In this document: one piece after another, positions 31,254 to 40,627 of the stretch
Numbering within the stretch: the first letter of the stretch is position 1
Layout: the number at the start of each line of letters is the position of its first letter
Source: Longitalea arenae
GTDB lineage: Bacteria > Bacteroidota > Bacteroidia > Chitinophagales > Chitinophagaceae
DNA: 64,000 bases
Assembly: GCF_016924755.1 (NCBI RefSeq)
Contig: NZ_JAFFJX010000008.1
Location: forward strand, 1 to 64,000
Direction of reading: 5' to 3'
Position numbers and translations under genes: made by a program
The notes under the pieces: model-generated
Seen by the model: the letters and a program-made list of their open reading frames with translations, nothing else
Database searches by the model: none
What the model was told of the DNA's origin: nothing

Positions 31254-32915
31254 ATGAAACGTACATCAACCATCATATTGATTGCCGGTATAACAGTTGG
31301 AATGGCGGCCTGTAGCAAATCGCTCGACAAACTGCCGCTCGACAGTCCGTCTTCCGAAACATTCTATAAAAATGCCACGGAAGTGGAAATGGGCATACAG
31401 GGTTGTTATAAATCCCTGAACTGGGAATTAAAAGCTACCCGTCCCTGGCCCGTAATGCTTGATAACACCACAGACATTAGTTGGAACAGAAGCGCCCACG
31501 CCGTGCAGGAACTGGGCAATGGTACCGCTATCAGTACCAATTCTTCTGCAGAGATCGCCTGGACCCAATGTTATAAATCCATTGGCCGTGCCAATTTTTT
31601 GTTAGACAATATCGACCGCGCCACCGACCTCAGCGACGATTATAAAAAACAGGTAATCGCCGAAGCGCGCTGGGTAAGGTCCTTCAATTATTTTTTGCTC
31701 ACAGAATTGTTTGGCGCCGTGCCGCTGGTAACAAACAGCATCAAGCTGGAAGAGGCGCAGCTGGAAAGAACATCAAAAACAGAGGTGGCGAATTTCATCC
31801 TGAAAGAAATGGACGAAGCGGCGCCCGACCTGCCGGCGGCAAACGTTGGTAAAACAGGAAGGGCAACCAGGGTGGCTGCATATGCTTTGAAAGCACGGGT
31901 GGCCCTCTTTAACAGACAATGGCAGGTAGCGGCTGATGCAGCGAATGCGGCAAGGGCCATCGGAAAATATGGCTTGTATGAGAATTACGGCAACCTTTTC
32001 AACTATACCGGCGAAACCAGCAAAGAGCATATTTTCTCCCTGCAATACATGAAAGGGATCATCACCCATTCTAATAGCAATTTCCTGTCATCGCGCCTCG
32101 CAGGCGGTGTGGCAAACGAAGTGCCCACCCAGCAAATGGTTGATTCGTATGAATGCACCGACGGCCTTACGATCGATAAATCACCCTTATATAATCCATC
32201 AAAGCCATTTGCCAACCGCGATCCGCGCCTGGCCATGAGCATTGCATTACCAGGCAGTGTGTATTATGGCTTTCAGTTCGAAACGCATCCCGATAGCCTG
32301 CGCGTTTGGAATTACAATGTATCCCCCGCCACGCGTGTACCTAATACCGACGCCACCAATGTGTACGCTACCTTCACCGGTTATATGTGGCGTAAATGGA
32401 CCGACCCGAAAGACAGAACCGATGACGAGAACTGCGAAGGCGATATCGTTCTCTTCCGGTATGCCGAGCTTTTGCTGACCTATGCCGAAGCTAAGATCGA
32501 GGCCAACCAGATCGATGAATCTGTTTACAAGGCGCTCGACTCGGTTCGCCTGAGGGCAGGCATGCCGGCAGTGCCGCGGGCACAAACCCAGGCTTACCTG
32601 CGTTCCCTCGTACGCCGCGAACGTAAAGTAGAACTGGCCAATGAAGGACACCGCTTGTTCGATATCCGCCGCTGGAAAATCGCTGAGAAAACAATGAAAG
32701 GGCCGCGCTATGGCCGCAGCCGCACCACCTGGCTCACGTCGGCTCCCGCCATCGATGAGAACAGTACGCCTGATTACAGCAATGTATCAAACGCCGGTGT
32801 AATGCGGGTTATTGAGAACATGGTGTTCAATCCCAATCGCGATTACCTGTGGCCAATTCCAAACATTGAAGTACAAACCACGAAAGGAGCTATAAGGCAA
32901 AATGATAACTGGTAG
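31254..32915 (+). CDS. SusD/RagB family nutrient-binding lipoprotein
   Basis: A 553-aa lipoprotein with signal and lipobox ending at MAAC (C20 region). N-terminal LDKLPLDSPSSETFYKN and the TPR-like helices with WTQCYKSIGRANFLLDNID are typical of SusD. The C-terminal half has LVRRERKVELANEGHRLFDIRRW, the most conserved block, and ends with the usual YLWPIP segment. SusD forms the lid over the SusC barrel and captures the ligand at the cell surface. It is second in a six-gene run. Ligand not predictable from sequence. Confidence 0.95.
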   Translation: MKRTSTIILIAGITVGMAACSKSLDKLPLDSPSSETFYKNATEVEMGIQGCYKSLNWELKATRPWPVMLDNTTDISWNRSAHAVQELGNGTAISTNSSAEIAWTQCYKSIGRANFLLDNIDRATDLSDDYKKQVIAEARWVRSFNYFLLTELFGAVPLVTNSIKLEEAQLERTSKTEVANFILKEMDEAAPDLPAANVGKTGRATRVAAYALKARVALFNRQWQVAADAANAARAIGKYGLYENYGNLFNYTGETSKEHIFSLQYMKGIITHSNSNFLSSRLAGGVANEVPTQQMVDSYECTDGLTIDKSPLYNPSKPFANRDPRLAMSIALPGSVYYGFQFETHPDSLRVWNYNVSPATRVPNTDATNVYATFTGYMWRKWTDPKDRTDDENCEGDIVLFRYAELLLTYAEAKIEANQIDESVYKALDSVRLRAGMPAVPRAQTQAYLRSLVRRERKVELANEGHRLFDIRRWKIAEKTMKGPRYGRSRTTWLTSAPAIDENSTPDYSNVSNAGVMRVIENMVFNPNRDYLWPIPNIEVQTTKGAIRQNDNW

Positions 32916-32936
32916 GGCAAATGAGCTGATATGCTA

Positions 32937-32993
32937 ATGTGATAATTTAATAATGTGATAATTTGATAATGGGATAATTCGATAATGTGATAC
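32937..32993. repeat. A/T-rich GATAAT intergenic repeat
   Basis: Five to six degenerate units of the form tGATAATttgATAAT lie between the SusD and metallophosphoesterase genes. This simple repeat does not appear to interrupt the operon and contains no terminator. Confidence 0.7.
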
Positions 32994-33018
32994 TGAACAC
33001 AAATAATAAGTGAATACG

Positions 33019-34095
33019 ATGAAGATCTTCGCCCTTTGGTTATTGTCGCTGCTAACCGTTCTAACAGCCCCGGCACAGCAGCAGGACAGCATACAGCCGG
33101 TGCTTAGCGATCCCAATGCATGGTCGGTAGTTGTATTGCCCGATCCGCAGAACTATGTGAAGTACAAACGCAATCAACCCCTGCTCGACATCATGATGAA
33201 CTGGATCAATGAGAACCGTGAACGGCTTCGTATAAAGATGGTATTATGCACGGGCGATCTGGTAGAGCACAACGATATTGAGAAACCCGATGGAATAAAA
33301 ATGGACCAAACCGGTTTGCAGCAATGGGAAGCCATTGCTGCAGCCTTTGGCAAACTCGATGGCCGCATCCCGTATGTAGCGGCCGCCGGCAACCACGACT
33401 ACAATATCTTCAGCTACACGCATGAACCCAAACACACCAATTACCCAAAATTCTTTACCCCAGAAAAGAACCCGCTGAACAAAGAACTGCTGCGGGAATA
33501 TACCACCAATCCCGACAATGTGCCCAGCCTCGAAAATTCCTGCCTGGAATGGAGTTCACCCCAGGGCAAGGCTTTCCTCTTTATGACCCTTGAATTTGCA
33601 CCGCGCGATGCCATTTTGCAATGGGCCAAGCAGGTAGTGACCCAACCAAAATATCGCGATCATACAGTAGTGCTGTTGACGCATGTTTACCTGAACTACA
33701 GGAACGAACAAACAAAAAGCGCCAAATACGACCTCAGGGATGCAAACTATGGAGCGGCTATATGGGAGAAACTGGTGAAGCCTGCCGGCAATATCCAACT
33801 CGTGATCTCAGGCCATATCGGTGAAAAAGACAATGCCCGTAAACATGTGGGTTTTCGCACCGATAAAAATGCAGCCGGTAAAAAGGTACAGCAAATGACA
33901 TTCAACGCGCAGGCCATGGGCGGTGGGCATTATGGCAATGGCGGCGATGGCTGGCTGCGTTTACTGGAATTTATGCCCGATGGCAAAACCGTACATGTGA
34001 AGACCTTTTCCCCATTTTTTGCGATGTCACCCAGCACAAAACAACTGGCCCGGCGCAAAGAATCGTTTGACGAATTTTCTTTTGAACTGAATTGA
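33019..34095 (+). CDS. Secreted metallophosphoesterase
   Basis: About 358 aa from the ATG at 33019 (a GTG three codons upstream is in frame). A signal peptide ends near TAPAQQ. Calcineurin-like motifs in order: VVLPDPQNY, CTGDLVEHND, AAGNHDYN, LLTHVYLNY and SGHIGEKDN, giving all expected metal and phosphate ligands. The D-x-Q variant of the first motif marks a Bacteroidota subgroup. Exported and in a SusC/SusD operon, it probably removes phosphate from an imported or surface substrate. The EEP hydrolase at the end of the operon supports a phosphorylated substrate. Confidence 0.87.
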   Translation: MKIFALWLLSLLTVLTAPAQQQDSIQPVLSDPNAWSVVVLPDPQNYVKYKRNQPLLDIMMNWINENRERLRIKMVLCTGDLVEHNDIEKPDGIKMDQTGLQQWEAIAAAFGKLDGRIPYVAAAGNHDYNIFSYTHEPKHTNYPKFFTPEKNPLNKELLREYTTNPDNVPSLENSCLEWSSPQGKAFLFMTLEFAPRDAILQWAKQVVTQPKYRDHTVVLLTHVYLNYRNEQTKSAKYDLRDANYGAAIWEKLVKPAGNIQLVISGHIGEKDNARKHVGFRTDKNAAGKKVQQMTFNAQAMGGGHYGNGGDGWLRLLEFMPDGKTVHVKTFSPFFAMSPSTKQLARRKESFDEFSFELN

Positions 34096-34114
34096 TTGCC
34101 TAAAAGCGAATGGA

Positions 34115-35392
34115 ATGCTTGCCACAGAACCTAAAAAAAACTGGATTGAAAACAATCGCCGCTGGTTGATAGTGGCGGTCATCTTTGTAACGATCGTATT
34201 TAATTATGTCGACCGCCAGATGGTGTCGATCCTGAAACCATTACTTAAAGAAGAATTCACCCTCGGCGACAGTGGTTATGCATTCATCGTAAACATATTC
34301 ACTATCTGTTATGCCATCATGTATCCCGTATCCGGCTGGCTGGTCGATAAATTTGGCGCCGGCAAGATCATGTTGTACAGCATCATTTTATGGTCTGTAG
34401 CCTGTATCGGCGGTGGACTCAGCAGAACGGTAGCGCAGTTTGGTTTTTTCCGCGGTTTGCTGGGCATGGCGGAACCGGCAAACTTTCCGGCGCAGTTGAA
34501 AACAGTCACCCTATGGTTTTCGGGCAGGCTGCGAGCTACCGCCAACAGTTTATGTGTGGCAGGCAGTTCTATTGGCGCTATTATAGCGCCGCCCCTCATT
34601 GCCTGGTTAACCCTGCAATTCAACTGGAAGACCGCTTTCATCATTTGTGGCAGTGTTGGCTTGCTGATCGCCCTGTTATGGAAAATTATTTACCGCAAAC
34701 CACCGGTGGAAGTTACCAAAGAAGTGATGCAGTCAGAAGCCCGCGATGCCGGCGAACGCTTTAGCTGGCGGCAGCTGTGGACAACCAGGAGTTTATGGGG
34801 TATTTTATTGATCCGGTTTGTGAGTGATCCGGTTTGGTATTTCTGCTTGTTCTGGTTGCCCGGCTATCTGCAGGAAGGATCGGGGCTTAGCCTGGCGCAA
34901 ATTGGTTTGTTTGGCTGGATCCCTTTTTTAATTGCCGATATAGGCAGTATTGCTACCAGCGCCTGGAGCGATAAGATGGTACGTAATGGTAAACAGCCTC
35001 TGTACGCGCGTAAGCTCATGTTAACGGCCACTGTTGCCATGGCGCCTTTATGCGCATTGATCAATTACCTGCCGGGCGCAGTAAGCACCCTCATCGTATT
35101 CAGCCTGGTTGCCGTTATGGCCTTAAGCTGGCTGGTCTCGCTGAGTGTGGTAGTGGCAGAAGCCTTTCCCACGCATAACGTAGCCAGTGTGCTGGGCATC
35201 GCGGGCGGATTTGGCGCATTAGGCGCTGTGTTGTTCAACTATTATGTGGGCCAGGTAATAGGCGAACTGGGAGCGGGCAAGATCTTTATGCTGATGTCGA
35301 TCCTGCATCCGCTGGCCGCCTTACTGTTATGGACCCTGGTGCGCAGAGAGCGGGTAACAAGTAGGAAAGCGCTGGCGGTAAATGGTGGGTAG
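34115..35392 (+). CDS. MFS transporter, ACS (anion:cation symporter) type
   Basis: A 425-aa, 12-helix inner-membrane transporter. The opening VFNYVDRQMVSILKPLLKEE and the loop GWLVDKFGAGK are typical of the hexuronate/sugar-acid transporter group (ExuT-like ACS family). The family co-transports organic anions with protons or sodium. It lies 19 bp after the metallophosphoesterase, so it probably brings the processed product of the SusC/SusD system across the inner membrane. A carboxylated sugar is the best guess, but the match is at family level only. Confidence 0.88.
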   Translation: MLATEPKKNWIENNRRWLIVAVIFVTIVFNYVDRQMVSILKPLLKEEFTLGDSGYAFIVNIFTICYAIMYPVSGWLVDKFGAGKIMLYSIILWSVACIGGGLSRTVAQFGFFRGLLGMAEPANFPAQLKTVTLWFSGRLRATANSLCVAGSSIGAIIAPPLIAWLTLQFNWKTAFIICGSVGLLIALLWKIIYRKPPVEVTKEVMQSEARDAGERFSWRQLWTTRSLWGILLIRFVSDPVWYFCLFWLPGYLQEGSGLSLAQIGLFGWIPFLIADIGSIATSAWSDKMVRNGKQPLYARKLMLTATVAMAPLCALINYLPGAVSTLIVFSLVAVMALSWLVSLSVVVAEAFPTHNVASVLGIAGGFGALGAVLFNYYVGQVIGELGAGKIFMLMSILHPLAALLLWTLVRRERVTSRKALAVNGG

Positions 35393-35452
35393 CTGGTAGA
35401 AAAAAAGCAATAGAAAATACTTGAAAAATAAACGCGATAAAAATAATATCAC

Positions 35453-36850
35453 ATGAACCTTAATTATGGAACTGTTAAAGAGCCCGCAAGAGAAATTCCC
35501 ATCCGTACCCAGGTAGATGTGCTGGTAGTCGGTGGTGGCCCTTCAGGAATTACGGCAGCCATGGCAGCCGCAGAAGACGGTCTTCGGGTATTACTGATCG
35601 AAAGCCGCAGCTTCGTGGGTGGTAACATGACCATTGGATTACCGATACTGGGTTTCCTTGGGCAAAAAGGCAATCAGATCATTAAAGGTTTGCCCCAAAA
35701 ATTGATTGACCGACTTGCTGCCCGTCAGGCGGCCAGCGAACACCGGCCCTGTCCCCTGCACATGAGCCTTACGCTGGTAGAACCGGAAAGCGTAAAAACC
35801 GTTGCGCTTGAAATGCTAAGGGAAAGCAACGTAGAAGTATTGTTCTATACGTTTTGCGCCGGTGTGGTCATGGAAGGCGATGAACTGAAAGGCGTTATTG
35901 TAGAGAGTAAGGCCGGGCGCGAAGCCATAATGGCCAAAGTGATCATCGACTGCAGCGGCGATGCCGATGTTGCCTATCGCAGTGGCGTGCCTTGTGAATA
36001 TGGTAACGAACATGGGGGCGTACAACCACCTACGCTGATGTTTTGCCTGGGTGGCGTAGATACCGAAAAGCTGCGGCTCAGTGTGGCGCAGGAACCGAGA
36101 ACCTATTTAACTGATTTTATTCCGGCAGAATATTTCGGGCAGAACAACCAGTTTGTACTGGTAGGCATGCGTAACCTCGTGAAAAAAGCACAGGAAGACG
36201 GACTAACATTGACCACCGAGCGAACGATCCTCATCACCGGTTTGCGCAAAGGTGAAGTATGGGTGAACATGACCCGCGTTAACGGGGTGAATGGAACCGA
36301 TCCTGAAAGTTTGACCCACGGTGAAATAGAAGGCCGAAAACAGATCTACGATATTCAACGCTACCTGATAGAATATGTACCGGGATTTGAAAATGCCTAC
36401 TTCCTGAAAACAGCCCCTTTCCTCGGTATCCGGGAAACAAGACGCATTATTGGCGCCTACACCATGACCCGCGAAGACATTATGAGCTGCCGCCATTTCA
36501 ATGATGCCATTGCCGTGGCCAGTTATCCACTTGATATACATCACCCGCAAGGGGGAGGCTGTACGCTCGAATGGTGTGGCGATTGTTATGATATTCCTTA
36601 CCGTTCCCTGGTTCCGCAGAAAGTGAAGAACCTGTTAGTGGCCGGACGTTGTATTTCCACCACACATGAAGCCATGTCTGCCATCCGGGTAATGGCGCCC
36701 TGTATGGCTATGGGCGAAGCCGCCGGCCGTGCGGCCAAACAGGCTGTAAGAAGAAATGTACAGCCTGCTGATATTGATGTACAGCAACTGCAACAGGAAT
36801 TGATCAGTAATGGCGCTTACCTGCGTATGGGTAAGGAAGCAGCTGTTTAA
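35453..36850 (+). CDS. FAD-dependent oxidoreductase (FAD_oxidored type)
   Basis: A 465-aa protein with a dinucleotide-binding fold at VLVVGGGPSGITAAMAA (from residue 23; G27-G29 and G32) and the second FAD motif IIDCSGDADVAYRSGVPCE (~165-185). The closing segment LLVAGRCISTTHEAMSAIR is characteristic of the PF12831 family, which oxidises or dehydrates sugar-like and other substrates. No signal peptide, so cytoplasmic, unlike the flanking hydrolases. It follows the MFS gene by 60 bp, suggesting that it acts on the imported compound. Confidence 0.85.
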   Translation: MNLNYGTVKEPAREIPIRTQVDVLVVGGGPSGITAAMAAAEDGLRVLLIESRSFVGGNMTIGLPILGFLGQKGNQIIKGLPQKLIDRLAARQAASEHRPCPLHMSLTLVEPESVKTVALEMLRESNVEVLFYTFCAGVVMEGDELKGVIVESKAGREAIMAKVIIDCSGDADVAYRSGVPCEYGNEHGGVQPPTLMFCLGGVDTEKLRLSVAQEPRTYLTDFIPAEYFGQNNQFVLVGMRNLVKKAQEDGLTLTTERTILITGLRKGEVWVNMTRVNGVNGTDPESLTHGEIEGRKQIYDIQRYLIEYVPGFENAYFLKTAPFLGIRETRRIIGAYTMTREDIMSCRHFNDAIAVASYPLDIHHPQGGGCTLEWCGDCYDIPYRSLVPQKVKNLLVAGRCISTTHEAMSAIRVMAPCMAMGEAAGRAAKQAVRRNVQPADIDVQQLQQELISNGAYLRMGKEAAV

Positions 36851-36863
36851 AATATTTATCCCG

Positions 36864-37808
36864 ATGAAAAACAAAAGCACGCAGAACGCGGCTTCGCGCA
36901 GGAATATCTTAAAGGGGCTGGGCGCCATTGCGCTGGCTCCTTTCCTGCCTGCGAGCGGAATAGCCGCGATAGATAATGAAGTAAGAAAAAGCAATGGCCG
37001 CCATAAAGTGCTTACCTGTAATATACGCGTAGCCCTACCCGAAGATGAGGCCAAGGGCCTTGGTTGGAATACCCGCCGGGAAGTATGTGTACAGGTGATC
37101 AAAGATCAGCAGCCTGATATTATCGGGTTGCAGGAAGTTTTGAAAGAACAGGCTCTTTACCTGCAGCAACAAATGCCTAAATACGCGTTGTTTGGTTTTG
37201 ATGGCCCCGAAATGGATGCACATCCAACAGGGTATCATGGCATTGCCAAGAATCCCATCATGTGGCTGAAGCAGCGGTATGAACTGTTGACCGGCGGCAC
37301 CTACTGGTTGTCTGAAACGCCCCTGGTGGCCGGCAGCGGTTCCTGGAATACAGCCCGGGCACGGCATGTGAACTGGGTAAGGTTGCGGGAAATAAAGACC
37401 GGCAAAGAATTCAGGGTAGTGAACCTGCACCTCGATCATAAATCAGCCGAAGCAAAAGTGCAGCAGGCAAAACTGATGGCAACAGAAAGCAGTCAGTACC
37501 AGCCTGCATTTCCGCAGATACTTACCGGTGATTTCAATGCAAGAGCATCCAGCAACGTATTTGAGAGTGTAAAAGCAGCCGGCTTTTTCGATAGCTATGC
37601 GGCACTGCATGGTGAAGTTGATCCGGGTGTTACGGCGCATGGGTTCGAACCGATTGATAGCCCTAAGCTCAGTAATAAAGGAAAGATCGATTTTATTTTT
37701 TGCAAAGGAAATTGCAAGCCACTGGCAGCGGGCATTATTAAAGACAAACCCAAAGGTATTTTCCCCAGTGATCACTTTTTTGTGTCGGCTGAAATAGCCT
37801 TGTTATAA
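36864..37808 (+). CDS. EEP family hydrolase with Tat-like signal
   Basis: About 314 aa from the ATG at 36864, which gives an N-terminus with twin arginines (SRRNILKGLGAIALAPFLP), a Tat-type signal; a longer frame starting at 36810 overlaps the previous gene. EEP motifs: TCNIRVAL, IIGLQEV, HLDHKS, LTGDFNA and SDHFFV. The RGD-like NWVRLREI block and GYHGIAKN fit the phosphodiesterase/inositol-phosphatase-like branch. It is the last gene of the SusC operon, 13 bp after the FAD gene. Together with the metallophosphoesterase it suggests a phosphodiester or phosphate-bearing substrate. Confidence 0.87.
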   Translation: MKNKSTQNAASRRNILKGLGAIALAPFLPASGIAAIDNEVRKSNGRHKVLTCNIRVALPEDEAKGLGWNTRREVCVQVIKDQQPDIIGLQEVLKEQALYLQQQMPKYALFGFDGPEMDAHPTGYHGIAKNPIMWLKQRYELLTGGTYWLSETPLVAGSGSWNTARARHVNWVRLREIKTGKEFRVVNLHLDHKSAEAKVQQAKLMATESSQYQPAFPQILTGDFNARASSNVFESVKAAGFFDSYAALHGEVDPGVTAHGFEPIDSPKLSNKGKIDFIFCKGNCKPLAAGIIKDKPKGIFPSDHFFVSAEIALL

Positions 37809-37907
37809 AGTTGTAGAATCGATGGTACTTGCTGGCAAATAAGGTATTGCAAAGACCTTAGGCCAACGCTAAACCCCGTGGCACAATTTTATATTAGGGG
37901 TATATAT

Positions 37908-40484
37908 ATGCGCTGCTACGTCAGATCATACATATACCTGGGGCTGATATTATTAATGACCCTGAACGCCAAAGCTCAATCAAAAAGAGCAGATACCGCT
38001 GCATTTAAACAGGTGGTGGCCGGACCAGCATACAAGCGGCCTGCCATGTATCAAAAGCTTTGGGGACGCAATCATCGCGTTGAATGGACTACTCCTGTTC
38101 GTGTTCCTGTATTGAACTTGGATACCGCTTTTGGCGGTTTGATCCCTTATGAAGCAGCTGGTGGTCATGAATCAAGATCACTCAAACTGCGATCAAAGAA
38201 TGGAAAAGAATATGCGCTTCGCTCCATTAATAAATCAAGAGATGAAGTAATACCGGATAATTTAAAAGGCACATTTGCTGTGGATATCGTCAATGACGCA
38301 ATTTCGATGTCGCACCCTTACGGAGCCTTTGCAATACCCTATATGTTGGAACGCGCCGGTATTTATCATACCTGGCCGAAACCGGTGTACCTGCCTCAAC
38401 AAAAAGCATTGGATTCGTTCAATAAAAAATTTGCGAACGATCTTTATCTGCTGGAAGAAAAACCGGAAGGCGACTGGCGGGAAGCAGATAACCTCGGCAA
38501 TTTCCGCAGTTTTAATGATACAGAAGAAATGTTGACAAAGCTGCAGGTAAACAGTACCTACAGTGTAGATCAGCGCGCTTTTGCAAAGGCAAGATTATTC
38601 GATATGCTCATTGGCGACTGGGACCGGCATGAAGGCAATTGGAGCTGGGGTGAAGCAACGGTTGACGGCGCCACCCAATTTAAGCCGGTGCCCAAGGACC
38701 GGGATCAGGCATTCTATTATCATGACGGTTTTATTGCCAGTAAACTTATAAAAGCAGCCGGGCTTTTTTATATGCAGCGCTACGATTCAGTAGTGAAGGA
38801 TATCTCCAAAATAGGCCATGCTGCCCGCTTTATGGACCGGTACTTAACCAACCAGCTCACCCTGGAAGACTGGTTACGCGAAGCATCAGCATTACAGGAA
38901 GCGCTTTCAGATACCGTGATCGCACAATCCGTGGCGCAAATGCCGGCAGAAATTTATGCGGTCAAAGGCAAAGAGTTGATCGCTACAATAAAAGCGCGGC
39001 GTAATCAACTTCCCGCTTTTGCAAAGCAGCATTATCTTTTTATAGCGAAAGAGGTGGAAGTTACCGGCACCAGGCAGCGCGAATATTTTGAAGTGAGCAG
39101 TGAGCATAATGAAACGGTGGTATCTGTGTATCACATGGCGAAGAACGGCGAAAGAGCCGCCAGGCCATATTATCAACGTCGTTTCAAGCCGGCCGAAACA
39201 AAGGAAATTCGTTTGTTTGGCATTAAGGGTGAAGACGTATATGTCGTGAATAACGAGGTAGACGATATCACTGTTCGCATCATCGGCGGCCCTGCTAAAG
39301 ATTCCATCATTCAGGCAAAAGAAAAAGTGCATATATACGATAACGCCAACAATGTGTTTCAAACCAGTTCGGCACGAATGCATCTGTCGGAGGATACGGC
39401 AATACACAATTGGAATTACAAGTGGTTCAAGTATGATAAGAGGGGAATGCTGCCGCTTGTATTCTATAATAATCCCGACAGATTGTATGCAGGCTTGCGG
39501 TACCGGCTTACCAACTATAAATGGCGGCGCGAGCCCTTTGCTTCAGCCCATGAATTCGGTGTTCATTATTCTATTTCACAGAACGCATTCAGTGCATTTG
39601 GTGAAGGAATGTATCCCCACCTCATTGGCCGTTGGGATGTTTCCTGGCGGGCAGAATACGATATGATCCGCTGGACAAACTTTTATGGTACCGGTAACGA
39701 AACCAAGCAGGTGACAACTGATATCAATTATTACCGCATGCGAAGTGAAGAGTGGTATGCCGGCGCCGGCATAAGCCGCTCATTTGGGAAGAACACGATC
39801 GGCGCTACCGCCTATTACCAGCAGGTAAGAAGTATCAATGATAGTGAGCGGTTTTTTTCGAAACTGTTTTCACATAACAATGAAGTGTTTGAAACCCACC
39901 CGTACGCCGGCTTACATGTAACATATTCATATGTACAGCTGAAAGACTCTGTAGTGCCGGTTTCAGGGTTTACCTTTTTGGTGAATGCCATCTATTCAAA
40001 GAACTTCCGGCAAAACGAATTCTTCCACCGCTACAATGCCCACGCACAGGTATATGTGCCCTTGCTCGATAAATTCTCAATGGCCATCCGCTTTGGTGGT
40101 GAGACCATTGTAAACGACAATGTATTGGGCACCGGCCAGGCCTATGAACATGCGATCATTGGTGGGCCACGTACCATTCGGGGCTTTCGCCGCGAGCGGT
40201 TCTGGGGTAAAACTGCCGTATATAATAGTAACGAACTGCGATTCATTACGGATTTCCGCAGTTACCTGATGACCGGTAAAATAGGCGTTTTTGCCTTCTT
40301 CGATCAGGGCCGCGTGTGGATGCCCGGCGAGCAGTCGAATACCTGGCATATGGCTTATGGCCCCGGTATCATGATCTCCCCTTTTAAAAAATACTACATT
40401 TCGGTTTCCTACGGTATAGCAAAAGAGAACAAGCTGATCCAGCTCCGGTTGAACAGGATATTGTCAGATGGCCGGAATTTCTAA
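37908..40484 (+). CDS. Kinase-like N-terminal region fused to a BamA/TamA-type barrel
   Basis: About 858 aa from the ATG at 37908 (the GTG frame from 37878 is less likely), with a signal peptide ending NAKAQ. Residues ~240-290 contain LFDMLIGDWDRHEGNWSWG and FKPVPKDRDQAF, which look like the catalytic D-x-x-x-x-N and metal-binding D motifs of PI3/4-kinase or HipA-like folds. An upstream KEYALRSINKSRDE could hold the ATP lysine. The C-terminal ~350 residues are beta-strand rich and end in GGPRTIRGFRRERFWG and FFDQGRVW, the bacterial surface antigen (D15) signature. An ATP-using kinase would be odd outside the cytoplasm, so the fold may be catalytically repurposed. Function unknown. Confidence 0.7.
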   Translation: MRCYVRSYIYLGLILLMTLNAKAQSKRADTAAFKQVVAGPAYKRPAMYQKLWGRNHRVEWTTPVRVPVLNLDTAFGGLIPYEAAGGHESRSLKLRSKNGKEYALRSINKSRDEVIPDNLKGTFAVDIVNDAISMSHPYGAFAIPYMLERAGIYHTWPKPVYLPQQKALDSFNKKFANDLYLLEEKPEGDWREADNLGNFRSFNDTEEMLTKLQVNSTYSVDQRAFAKARLFDMLIGDWDRHEGNWSWGEATVDGATQFKPVPKDRDQAFYYHDGFIASKLIKAAGLFYMQRYDSVVKDISKIGHAARFMDRYLTNQLTLEDWLREASALQEALSDTVIAQSVAQMPAEIYAVKGKELIATIKARRNQLPAFAKQHYLFIAKEVEVTGTRQREYFEVSSEHNETVVSVYHMAKNGERAARPYYQRRFKPAETKEIRLFGIKGEDVYVVNNEVDDITVRIIGGPAKDSIIQAKEKVHIYDNANNVFQTSSARMHLSEDTAIHNWNYKWFKYDKRGMLPLVFYNNPDRLYAGLRYRLTNYKWRREPFASAHEFGVHYSISQNAFSAFGEGMYPHLIGRWDVSWRAEYDMIRWTNFYGTGNETKQVTTDINYYRMRSEEWYAGAGISRSFGKNTIGATAYYQQVRSINDSERFFSKLFSHNNEVFETHPYAGLHVTYSYVQLKDSVVPVSGFTFLVNAIYSKNFRQNEFFHRYNAHAQVYVPLLDKFSMAIRFGGETIVNDNVLGTGQAYEHAIIGGPRTIRGFRRERFWGKTAVYNSNELRFITDFRSYLMTGKIGVFAFFDQGRVWMPGEQSNTWHMAYGPGIMISPFKKYYISVSYGIAKENKLIQLRLNRILSDGRNF

Positions 40485-40584
40485 TGTTATCCAGTTTACT
40501 TTTTTCTTACTGTAATTTCCTTCCCGGCTGATAAGCGCGGTTCTTCATTCTCCCTGCTGTAAAAATCAATGATTTTTTACAATT

Positions 40585-40611
40585 CCGGGCTTGCCCGGCT
40601 TAATAGTTTTG
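40585..40611 (+). promoter_or_regulatory. Hairpin and -7 element before the SnoaL/ABM gene
   Basis: A short hairpin CCGGG-CTTG-CCCGG (40585-40598) may end the previous gene. TAGTTTTG (40604-40611) matches TAnnTTTG exactly and lies 16 bp before the ATG at 40628, implying a very short leader. Confidence 0.5.
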
Positions 40612-40627
40612 TGTGAAACAGATCACC

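Noticed and set aside
32937-32993. Terminator splitting the SusC/SusD operon from the following genes
   Set aside because: The stretch is a simple GATAAT repeat without a GC stem or T run.
37908-40484. Plain BamA or TamA outer-membrane assembly factor
   Set aside because: No POTRA domains are visible; the N-terminal half has kinase-like motifs instead.
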